40,252 bases of DNA from Clostridia bacterium (GTDB taxonomy: Bacteria > Bacillota > Clostridia > Oscillospirales > Acutalibacteraceae). The notes below the pieces were generated by a model. The model worked only from the letters and a program-made list of their open reading frames with translations. It was not told where the DNA came from and did no database searches. Positions 9,001 through 15,902 of this stretch are shown piece after piece. The stretch spans positions 1 to 40,252 of the forward strand of contig JAFTEL010000048.1 of assembly GCA_017453685.1 (NCBI GenBank), in the 5' to 3' direction. Numbering within the stretch: the stretch's first letter is position 1; every line of letters begins with the position of its first letter. A program made the position numbers and the translations under genes.

Positions 9001-9112
9001 TTGAAGTTCCTCCGTTCAATTTTCAGGCGTTCGTATCGGGTTGCGAAAGAGGACCGCCAGCCTTAATGGTTTGCATTAATTCCCGTCACGGATCATGACG
9101 GATCAGAAACGC
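9001..9112 (-). promoter_or_regulatory. Structured 5' leader of rplS, candidate L19 autoregulatory leader
   Basis: The untranslated leader contains two perfect small hairpins on the minus strand, CCGTCA/TGACGG and TTAATG/CATTAA, each with a loop of 5-7 nt, followed by a GGAGG ribosome site. L19 leader RNAs that bind the protein product are known in Firmicutes; assigning this leader to that class is inference from position and structure only. Confidence 0.45.
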
Positions 9113-9118
9113 TTAGGT

Positions 9119-9147
9119 ATGATACCACAACCGTTTGAAAAAAGCAA
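9119..9147 (-). promoter_or_regulatory. Sigma-A promoter of rplS
   Basis: Minus strand: TTGCTT (9147-9142), 17-nt spacer, TATCAT (9124-9119). Transcription would start near 9112. Confidence 0.7.
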
Positions 9148-9174
9148 GCCTTTTCTCGAATTTTTTTATTCTTT

Positions 9175-9615
9175 TCAAGGAGCGCTCTCTGCCGCCGTGT
9201 CCGAAACGAGCTGAGCCGTCAGCGTTTGATCCGCCGCGACGGTGATTCGGATCACGACCATGCGAACCGCTTCGCCCTCCCACGAGCGCAGATAGCGGAA
9301 CGTGACCGTTGCCGTACCGGCGGTCAGGCCTTTGAAGGAAACCATTCTCGTGCCGGGCGTGCCGACGAGTTCTCTGTTGCCGGCAATGAACTGATCGTCC
9401 GTCACCTTGATAACAGCCGAATCGGAGAGCTCATATTCCCAGTTATAGCCGGTGGACGGATTGGATTCCAGCGCAATGATCGCGGTCGTTCTGCCGCTGT
9501 CATAGCTGATCATCTCTTTCGGCACTTCGACCTTACCGCCGCCGATCTTGATCCCCAAAAACGAACAGACGAGCATGATGAAACTCATGATCCTGCTCAG
9601 CCATCTCATAAACAT
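9175..9615 (-). CDS. Chagasin-like (I42 family) cysteine protease inhibitor, exported
   Basis: A 146-residue protein with a hydrophobic N-terminal signal or anchor (residues 5-24). An immunoglobulin-like domain follows that carries the three inhibitory loops of the chagasin family: NPSTGYNW (residues 52-59, matching NPTTGY), GTPGTR near residue 86 (the glycine-rich loop) and RSWE at 110-113 (matching RPWE). The family blocks papain-type cysteine proteases. ATG at 9615 is chosen because AAGGAG lies 8 nt upstream; a GTG at 9622-9624 is too close to it. It lies 24 nt after the DUF2344 gene and may be co-transcribed. The target protease is not visible here. Confidence 0.8.
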   Translation of the reverse strand: MFMRWLSRIMSFIMLVCSFLGIKIGGGKVEVPKEMISYDSGRTTAIIALESNPSTGYNWEYELSDSAVIKVTDDQFIAGNRELVGTPGTRMVSFKGLTAGTATVTFRYLRSWEGEAVRMVVIRITVAADQTLTAQLVSDTAAESAP

Positions 9616-9639
9616 GTCATTCACTCCTTGTCTTTTTTA

Positions 9640-10296
9640 TCAAAATCTGCTGTAATCGCTTTTCAGCAGGCATTTCCGCACGACGGAAAGGCATTGCAGT
9701 TCCTCCCCTGTTTTGGCGCTCAGCGCTTCCAGAAGCAAAAGCGGGCTCAGGTTCTGCTGACTGCCCGCCGCCAAAACGGCGTTCATCTCCACGGTCTCGC
9801 CCGTTTCTTCCACGGTGACGCTGCCGATGAGCTCGCAGCAGTTGATCTGTTTCATCGCCTTTTTATGACCGGCTTTGCCGAGCTTTTCCGCCGGCAATTC
9901 GCCGGAAGCCAGCGCCGCGCGCAAACGGTCGGTCAAGGCGGGCGCATTTTGCAAAACGATGTGATACTGCGCGAAGGCGATCTCGTTGGGCTTTGCGGTC
10001 GAGTCCTGCACGGAGACGACCTCGATCCCCTCGGGCATCACGGCGGACAGCGCCTGAAAAACTTCTTCATTCGTCGCGCCGCCCTCCAGCCGAATCTCGA
10101 CCGGCTCGCTTTCGCTCTCAACGCCCAGCGGCAGCGGCAGTGCGAAGGTGATATACGGATGCGGGTTGAAGCCCTCGGTGTACCACAGTTCGATGCGGGC
10201 GCGGCGCACCGCGCGCATCATGCAGCGCTGCATATCCAAATGAGAAAGGTATTTAGCCCTGCCCTTTTTGGCGAGCGTAACTCTGATAGAGCGCAT
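9640..10296 (-). CDS. Radical-SAM-linked DUF2344 protein (TIGR03936-type)
   Basis: A 218-residue protein of the family nearly always found beside, or fused to, the B12-binding radical SAM protein encoded upstream. Typical stretches are KYLSHLDMQRCMMRA near the start and EGFNPHPYITFALPLPLG around residues 45-62. The joint biochemical role of the pair is not firmly established. ATG at 10296 has GGAGGGG just upstream. The start lies 44 nt inside the radical SAM gene, so the two are coupled. Confidence 0.88.
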   Translation of the reverse strand: MRSIRVTLAKKGRAKYLSHLDMQRCMMRAVRRARIELWYTEGFNPHPYITFALPLPLGVESESEPVEIRLEGGATNEEVFQALSAVMPEGIEVVSVQDSTAKPNEIAFAQYHIVLQNAPALTDRLRAALASGELPAEKLGKAGHKKAMKQINCCELIGSVTVEETGETVEMNAVLAAGSQQNLSPLLLLEALSAKTGEELQCLSVVRKCLLKSDYSRF

Positions 10297-12127
10297 CACA
10301 TTCCCCTCCGTTGAGCTTGTTGGCACCGCAGCCGGCGCAGCGCACGCGGCAGTGCGGCGTGGTGACGCCCTCGTGCGCCCTGACCTGTTCCCGTGCCAGA
10401 TGCGCCTTGGTCACGCCGTAATCCAGATGATCCCACGGCAGCGTTTCTTCCGCGCTGCGCACGCGATTGGCGTAGAAAGCCGGATCGAACCCGCATGCGG
10501 CGAAGCTCTCCAGCCACGTATCAATGTTGAAAAACTCGCTCCAGCTGTCCAGCTTGCAGCCCTTGCGCCAAGCCGCTTCGATCACGGCGGAAAGCCGACG
10601 GTCGCCCCGCGCCAGAACACCCTCTAAAAAGCTGACGTCGGTGTTGTGGCGGCTGAGTGAAATCTTTTTGCTGGTGAAGGATGAGATCAAAAGCTGCTGT
10701 TTGCGCAGCAGTTCTTCTTTGGTGTCCTGCGCCTCCCACTGGAAGGGCGTAAAGGGCTTGGGCACGAAGGGCGCGACGCTGATGTTGACGCTCACGCTCT
10801 TGCCCTTGGGCTTGTTCGGGTTGTGATAGAATTCGTCCACGACCTTCTGCGCCATCTGCGCGATGGCGACGATATCCTCATCGGTCTCCGTCGGCAGACC
10901 GAGCATGAAGTAGAGCTTCACGCTTGTCCACCCCGCCTCGAACGCCTGACGGCAGGCGCGGAGGATCTCCTCCTCGGTAATATTCTTGTTGATGACGTCG
11001 CGCAGGCGCTGGGTGCCGGCTTCGGGCGCGAAGGTCAGTCCGCTGCGGCGCACGCTGCTGAGGCGTTGGGTCAATTGAGCCGAAAAGCGGTCGGCGCGTT
11101 GGGACGGCAGCGCGATATTCACCCGCTCCTTCTCCGTCCAGTCCAGCATGGCGTTAAGCAGCGGCTCCAGTTCGGTGTAATCGCTCGTGCTCAGCGAACA
11201 CAATGACACCTCGTCATAGCCCGTGGAATCGCAGATGTTTTTACAATCCCGATTGACCACGTCGGCGTGCTTTTCGCGGATGGGGCGGTAGATATAGCCC
11301 GCCTGACAGAAGCGGCAGCCGCGGATACAGCCGCGGAACACTTCCGCGACCGCGCGGTCATGGATGATCTCGATGGACGGCACGATGAAATCGGCGGGGA
11401 AGAACACGTTATCCAAATCGGAAACGATGCGCTTGGTCACGCGCGGCGGCGCGCCGTCCTTGGCGGTGATGCGCTGCACGGTGCCGTCGTCGTTGTAACT
11501 AACGTCGTAGAGCGAAGGAACGTAGACCCCGGGGATCTGCGCGGCGGCGCGCAGGAAGTCCGCTTTGGAAGAGCCTTTTTGCTTATGTTCTTTGAGCAGG
11601 TCGATCAGATCGTTGGTCACTTCTTCGCCTTCGCCCAAAAGCATCAGGTCGATGAAATCCGCCATCGGCTCGGCGTTGCACACGCACGGACCGCCCGCGA
11701 TGACCAGCGGCGCGAGGTCGGTGCGCTCGCTGCTGCGCAGGGGCAGACCCGCCAGATCGAGCATATTCAGAACGGCGGTGTAGCTCATTTCATATTGCAG
11801 CGTGAAGCCGATGATATCAAAGGAGCTGATCTCATCGCCGCTTTCGAGCGCATAGAGCCTGATGCCGTTTTCGCGCATTTTTTCTTCCATATCCGCCCAC
11901 GGCGCGAACACGCGCTCGCACCAGGTGTCCTCTCTGGCGTTCGCCAGAGAATAGAGGATCTTGATGCCCAGATGCGACATGCCGACTTCATAGGTATCGG
12001 GGAAACAAAAGGCATAGCGGATATCGACTTTGTCTTTGTCCTTCATCACGCTGTTCAGCTCGCCGCCCGTGTAGCGCCCGGGTTTTTGCACCGACAGCAG
12101 AACGTCTTCCACTTTTTTTGAAAGCAT
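10253..12127 (-). CDS. B12-binding-domain radical SAM protein (TIGR03960-type)
   Basis: A 624-residue protein with an N-terminal B12-binding-like region (YEVGMSHLGIKILY, then GGPCVCNAEP and GEGEE), and a radical SAM domain whose 4Fe-4S cluster ligands are C267, C271 and C274 in GCIRGCRFCQAG. A C-terminal cysteine-rich tail, CRVRCAGCGANKLNGGEC, is a family feature. The reaction is not established for this family. It has its own promoter (12157-12185), and GGAGG precedes the ATG. Its position next to the spoIVF pair matches the usual Clostridia gene order near rplU, although rplU itself is absent here. Confidence 0.92.
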   Translation of the reverse strand: MLSKKVEDVLLSVQKPGRYTGGELNSVMKDKDKVDIRYAFCFPDTYEVGMSHLGIKILYSLANAREDTWCERVFAPWADMEEKMRENGIRLYALESGDEISSFDIIGFTLQYEMSYTAVLNMLDLAGLPLRSSERTDLAPLVIAGGPCVCNAEPMADFIDLMLLGEGEEVTNDLIDLLKEHKQKGSSKADFLRAAAQIPGVYVPSLYDVSYNDDGTVQRITAKDGAPPRVTKRIVSDLDNVFFPADFIVPSIEIIHDRAVAEVFRGCIRGCRFCQAGYIYRPIREKHADVVNRDCKNICDSTGYDEVSLCSLSTSDYTELEPLLNAMLDWTEKERVNIALPSQRADRFSAQLTQRLSSVRRSGLTFAPEAGTQRLRDVINKNITEEEILRACRQAFEAGWTSVKLYFMLGLPTETDEDIVAIAQMAQKVVDEFYHNPNKPKGKSVSVNISVAPFVPKPFTPFQWEAQDTKEELLRKQQLLISSFTSKKISLSRHNTDVSFLEGVLARGDRRLSAVIEAAWRKGCKLDSWSEFFNIDTWLESFAACGFDPAFYANRVRSAEETLPWDHLDYGVTKAHLAREQVRAHEGVTTPHCRVRCAGCGANKLNGGECDALYQSYARQKGQG

Positions 12128-12156
12128 AGGTTCCTCCGCAGCAGTAAACTACGCTT

Positions 12157-12185
12157 ATTTTACACGGTTTTTATCTTTTTTTCAA
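12157..12185 (-). promoter_or_regulatory. Sigma-A promoter of the radical SAM gene
   Basis: Minus strand: TTGAAA (12185-12180), 17-nt spacer, TAAAAT (12162-12157). The -35 lies in the last codons of the spoIVFB-like gene. Confidence 0.6.
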
Positions 12186-12764
12186 GAGCGTATACGTCAA
12201 ATAGGCGCCCGCGAGCAAAAGCGTGACGTTATACTTGCTTTTTATCAGCACCAAAACGCCGCAAACGGTCAGCGGCACCAGAAAAACCAAGCCCACCAGA
12301 AATACGATGCGCTCGGCGCGGGCGGAATCGGTGCGGCAGCACAGCCGATAGAGCACCGCGCGGCCGCAGTCGAGCGGTTCGATGGGGATGAGGTTGAACA
12401 GCGCGAGCGACAGATTGACGAGGATGGCGCGGTTCAGGCTTGAAGTTTTGCAAACCTTCGCCGTGATGAACAGCGCCAGCGCTGCCAGCAGATTCGCCGC
12501 GGGACCCGCCAGCGCGATCAGAATCTCCTGCCGGTAACTGCCGCGGGGCGTTCGGGTGATGCAGAACCCGAACGGCGCGATGCGCACGCAGGCGGGGCGT
12601 TCCCCGAAGGCCAGCATACAGAGCAGGTGCCCCAGCTCGTGGATGCCCGCCGCGCACAACGCCAGCACCGCCGTGTTGGTCTTATCCAGAATCAACGCCA
12701 GACAGACCGTCAGAAAGAAAAAGAAGCTGACCTGAACGCAGCATTCCTTGACCCAGACCTTCAT
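12171..12764 (-). CDS. Site-2-type intramembrane metalloprotease, SpoIVFB-like
   Basis: A 197-residue M50 protease with about six membrane segments. Zinc ligands lie in HELGH (H42, E43, H46), and the third ligand D132 is in NLIPIEPLDCGR, the counterpart of the usual NxxPxxPLDGG. In Bacillus, SpoIVFB cleaves pro-sigma-K in the mother cell. Overlap by 4 nt with the M23 gene upstream mirrors the spoIVFA-spoIVFB order, which is the main reason for the sporulation reading. The LDC in place of LDG is slightly unusual. The alternative is a general M50 protease. Confidence 0.85.
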   Translation of the reverse strand: MKVWVKECCVQVSFFFFLTVCLALILDKTNTAVLALCAAGIHELGHLLCMLAFGERPACVRIAPFGFCITRTPRGSYRQEILIALAGPAANLLAALALFITAKVCKTSSLNRAILVNLSLALFNLIPIEPLDCGRAVLYRLCCRTDSARAERIVFLVGLVFLVPLTVCGVLVLIKSKYNVTLLLAGAYLTYTLLKKR

Positions 12765-13489
12765 GCCATCAACCAGACGGGGTTATAATAAACGCCGTTG
12801 ACGGCAACGGAAAAGTGCAGATGCGGCCCCGTCGCCCAGCCGGTCTGACCGACCTTGGCGATGATCTCGCCGGCGCGGATGACCGCGCCCTCCTCCGCCA
12901 GGATCTCGGAGCAGTGCAGATAATAGGTTTCGGTGTTCGTGCCGTGGCTTAAAACGAGGTAGTTGCCGCGCACGGAATTGCTGCCTACCTCCTTCACCGT
13001 GCCGTTAAAGGCGGCGGCGATCGGCTCGCCCTCGTCGGCGGCGATGTCAACGCCGTTGTGCATGCCGTATTTTTTGGTGATCGGATGAACGCGATAGCCG
13101 AACGGCGACGTGATCCTGCCCTTGACCGGCGTCACCATTTTGACGGTTGACGTGATCGGCGCAAAACAGGCGTCGCCGCCGTCCTCGCCGCCCTGCGCCT
13201 CGCTCGTTGTTTCCGGCACGATCATCTGCAGCTGATCCACGCCCTTTTTCAGCGTCCGGATCACTTCGCGCGCGCCCATATCCCGACTCATGATGTGGTC
13301 AAAAGAAACGCGCAGATTTTCAAAGGTTTTCGGCGACGCTTTTGAGACGGTCAGCAGCAGCGCAGCGCCGAGCAGCGCCAAAACAAGCTGCGCCGTGGAA
13401 AGGCGCACCAGCCAGTCGCGTTTTTTCTCTTTCTTTTTTCTCACCGAGCCGAGTCTCGTTCCGGCGTAGGTCTCGTCAAAGTCTTCCAT
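12761..13489 (-). CDS. Membrane-anchored M23 (LytM) protein, SpoIVFA-like
   Basis: A 242-residue protein with a basic cytoplasmic N terminus, one membrane segment near residues 32-49 and an extracytoplasmic LytM domain. The zinc ligands H144 and D148 (GMHNGVD) and H223/H225 (GPHLHF) are all present, with H192 as a further active-site histidine. SpoIVFA in Bacillus has a degenerate LytM domain and holds SpoIVFB in check; here the site looks intact, so it could cut peptidoglycan peptides as well as regulate. The ribosome site is AAGGAGATC ahead of the ATG. The 4-nt overlap with the M50 gene indicates coupling. Confidence 0.82.
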   Translation of the reverse strand: MEDFDETYAGTRLGSVRKKKEKKRDWLVRLSTAQLVLALLGAALLLTVSKASPKTFENLRVSFDHIMSRDMGAREVIRTLKKGVDQLQMIVPETTSEAQGGEDGGDACFAPITSTVKMVTPVKGRITSPFGYRVHPITKKYGMHNGVDIAADEGEPIAAAFNGTVKEVGSNSVRGNYLVLSHGTNTETYYLHCSEILAEEGAVIRAGEIIAKVGQTGWATGPHLHFSVAVNGVYYNPVWLMA

Positions 13490-13642
13490 GTCTGATCTCC
13501 TTGCAAAGGTTTTTCGTTTTATTCATAGATATGTAACAAGTTCGCCAAACATACAACAAAGGGGTGTTTATAGTATTTAAGAAGAAAGATATTGCGGCTA
13601 AAGCCGGAATATGATAGCATGGAAAAAAGCGAGGCGAGAACG

Positions 13643-14335
13643 ATGAAAAAAATCATTGTGGCAGACGATGAGCGGCACATCCGCCGTCTGGTCTGCGACT
13701 TTTTGACCAACGAAGGCTATGAAGCGCTGGAGGCCGCCGACGGCGACGTGGCGCTGGAACTGTTCCGGCAGAACAAGGACGTTGCCGCCCTCATCCTCGA
13801 CGTGATGATGCCGAACATGGACGGCTGGGCGGTCTGCCGTGAGATTCGCAAAACCAGCAGCGTGCCCATCCTGCTGCTCACGGCAAGAAGCGAGGAATTC
13901 GACCAGCTTATGGGCTTTGAGGTCGGCGCGGACGATTACGTGACCAAGCCGTTCAGCCCGAGCGTGCTGATGAAGCGCGTCGCCGTGCTGCTCAAGCACG
14001 CCGAAGCCGCTCCCGACAACGCCGCCGACCGCAACGCGCTGGATTCGCTGGTCGTGGACGAAGCCGCCCACGTGGTGACGCTGGACGGCAAGCCCCTTGA
14101 ACTGACGCTGAAGGAATACAAAATTCTGCTCAAGCTGCTCTCCTCCGTCGGACGGGTGTTCACGCGCGAACAGCTGCTCGACGACATCTGGGGCTTTGAT
14201 TACACGGGCGACGCCCGCACGGTCGATTCCCACATGGCGCGGCTGCGCACCAAGCTGGGCGACTGGGGCAACAGGCACCTGAAAACCGTTTACGGCACCG
14301 GTTACAAAATCGAATCCGCCAAAGAGGAAGAATGA
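13643..14335 (+). CDS. OmpR/PhoB-family response regulator
   Basis: A 230-residue two-domain regulator. The receiver has the acidic pair D8-D9, phosphoacceptor D53 in LILDVMMP and the conserved lysine in VTKPF near residue 102. The C-terminal winged helix (about 130-225) ends in the typical DSHMARLRTKLG and VYGTGYKIE. ATG at 13643 is chosen because it begins KKIIVADDE and has GAGGCGAG just upstream; an earlier ATG in frame adds residues outside the domain. It lies 1 nt before the histidine kinase start, forming a two-component pair. The regulated genes are not evident. Confidence 0.95.
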   Translation: MKKIIVADDERHIRRLVCDFLTNEGYEALEAADGDVALELFRQNKDVAALILDVMMPNMDGWAVCREIRKTSSVPILLLTARSEEFDQLMGFEVGADDYVTKPFSPSVLMKRVAVLLKHAEAAPDNAADRNALDSLVVDEAAHVVTLDGKPLELTLKEYKILLKLLSSVGRVFTREQLLDDIWGFDYTGDARTVDSHMARLRTKLGDWGNRHLKTVYGTGYKIESAKEEE

Positions 14336-14336
14336 A

Positions 14337-15845
14337 ATGCGGAAAATCAAACAATGGCTTTGCAAGCCGCGCCCGCTGCAGATTCAGCTGACCGTCATCA
14401 CCTCGGTCACGATCTTAGTCGGTCTGCTGAGCATCCTCCTGCTCAACTCCCGCTTCTCTTTTACGCTGTATGAGAACCGGCAAAAGCGCCTGCTGGCGGA
14501 AGCCGGCAAGGAGATCGCGGCGCTGGCAGAGGAAAACCGCACGAACGAGACCGAGAAGCTCACGGCGATCGAATCAGAATCGAACGTTGAAATTGAAATT
14601 TTCAATGCGGACGGCGATCTGGTCTACGACACGGCGGTCAACCGCTTTGCGGCTCAATGGCTGGGCTCATCCAATTTTGACGTGTTCCAATCCATGCTCA
14701 ACCGAAGCAGACGCGTCACGGTCAAAACGATCGGCGAGGACAAAAACGGCGTCTATGAGATTCAGCGCGACGTCAATCAGGACAAGCAGTATCTCACCTA
14801 CACCGCCGCTTTGGACAGCGGCGGCGTTGTGCGCGTATCCTCCCAGCTGGATTTCATCAACAACACCGCGAACGCCACCACGCGGCAGGTCAGCCTGCTG
14901 GCAGGCGCAACCTTTTTGTTAATCATCATTGTGCTCTACCTCTTTGTCCGCCGCTTCACCGACCCGATCAAGGAAATGAACCGCGTCACACGCGACATGG
15001 CGAACATGGATTTTTCGCAGAAATGCACCGCGAAAACCAACAACGAGCTCAGCGAACTGAGCGACAACATCAATACCCTGTCCGCGTCGCTCGACAAGAC
15101 GCTGCGCGACCTGCAGGAAAAGAACCGTCGGCTTGAGGCGGATATCGAACACGAGCGGCAGTTGGAAACCATGCGCAGGGAATTCGTCTCCAACGCTTCG
15201 CACGAACTGAAAACCCCCATCGCCATCGTGCAGGGCTACGCCGAAGGGCTCAAGCTCGGGATTCAGAACAACACCGCTTCCAACGAAGAATACTGCGACG
15301 TCATTCTGGAAGAAACGCATCGGATGAACCGGCTGGTGAACGATATGCTGGAGCTTTCCAAATACGAAGCGGGGGCGTACCCGTTGGAACAGCGGCCGTT
15401 CGACGTGCGCAAATTCATGGAAGAGAGCACCGCCGCTTACGATATTCTGGCGCGGGAAAAAGGCGCTGCGCTGCGCATCGACGCGCCGGAAGAACTGATC
15501 GGTTACGGCGATCCCGAAAAACTGGAAATGGTGGTGCACAATTTCGTTTCCAACGCGCTGGCGCACGCCGAAGGCGAAAAACGCGTGGAAGTGACCGCCG
15601 CCGAAACGGAAAGCGGCTGCCGCGTGACCGTGTTCAACACGGGTCAGCCGATCGACGAGAACGAGCTGCCCAACATCTGGCAGAGCTTTTATCGCGCAGA
15701 CAAATCGCGTTCCCGCTCCCAAGGGCGGCACGGGCTGGGGCTTTCGATCTGCAAGGCCATTCTGGAACTGCATCAGGCGCCCTACGGCGCGGAAAACAAA
15801 GAAGACGGCGTGGCGTTCTGGTTTGAGATACCGAAAGCCGAATAA
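14337..15845 (+). CDS. Sensor histidine kinase
   Basis: A 502-residue membrane kinase. Membrane segments near residues 17-37 and 187-205 flank an extracytoplasmic sensing region of about 150 residues. A HAMP linker follows (206-260), then the HisKA dimerisation domain with H289 in NASHELKTPIA, and the ATPase domain with N-box NFVSNALAHA and G-box GLGLSICKAI. The ATP-lid acidic motif reads FNTG, with N in place of the usual D, a change seen in some Firmicutes kinases. It partners the response regulator just upstream, and transcription ends at the hairpin at 15860-15894. Confidence 0.95.
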   Translation: MRKIKQWLCKPRPLQIQLTVITSVTILVGLLSILLLNSRFSFTLYENRQKRLLAEAGKEIAALAEENRTNETEKLTAIESESNVEIEIFNADGDLVYDTAVNRFAAQWLGSSNFDVFQSMLNRSRRVTVKTIGEDKNGVYEIQRDVNQDKQYLTYTAALDSGGVVRVSSQLDFINNTANATTRQVSLLAGATFLLIIIVLYLFVRRFTDPIKEMNRVTRDMANMDFSQKCTAKTNNELSELSDNINTLSASLDKTLRDLQEKNRRLEADIEHERQLETMRREFVSNASHELKTPIAIVQGYAEGLKLGIQNNTASNEEYCDVILEETHRMNRLVNDMLELSKYEAGAYPLEQRPFDVRKFMEESTAAYDILAREKGAALRIDAPEELIGYGDPEKLEMVVHNFVSNALAHAEGEKRVEVTAAETESGCRVTVFNTGQPIDENELPNIWQSFYRADKSRSRSQGRHGLGLSICKAILELHQAPYGAENKEDGVAFWFEIPKAE

Positions 15846-15859
15846 TGAACAATAACGAA

Positions 15860-15894
15860 CAAGAGGACGGAAATCCCGTCCTCTTGCTGTTTTT
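15860..15894 (+). terminator. Terminator of the two-component operon
   Basis: Perfect 11-bp stem CAAGAGGACGG / CCGTCCTCTTG (15860-15870 and 15876-15886), 5-nt loop, then CTGTTTTT. It is 15 nt after the kinase stop. The phosphatase gene on the other strand ends at 15903, and the flank on the minus side is only moderately T-rich, so use in both directions is possible. Confidence 0.9.
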
Positions 15895-15902
15895 ATCGGC
15901 GC

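Noticed and set aside
9148..9174. Terminator after the chagasin-like gene
   Set aside because: T-rich sequence is present but only a 4-bp stem can form.
13490..13642. Possible sigma-E/K-like promoters between the SpoIVFA-like gene and the response regulator (CATACAAC on plus, TCATATT on minus)
   Set aside because: Only one half of each promoter fits the consensus; no convincing -35/-10 pair in either direction.
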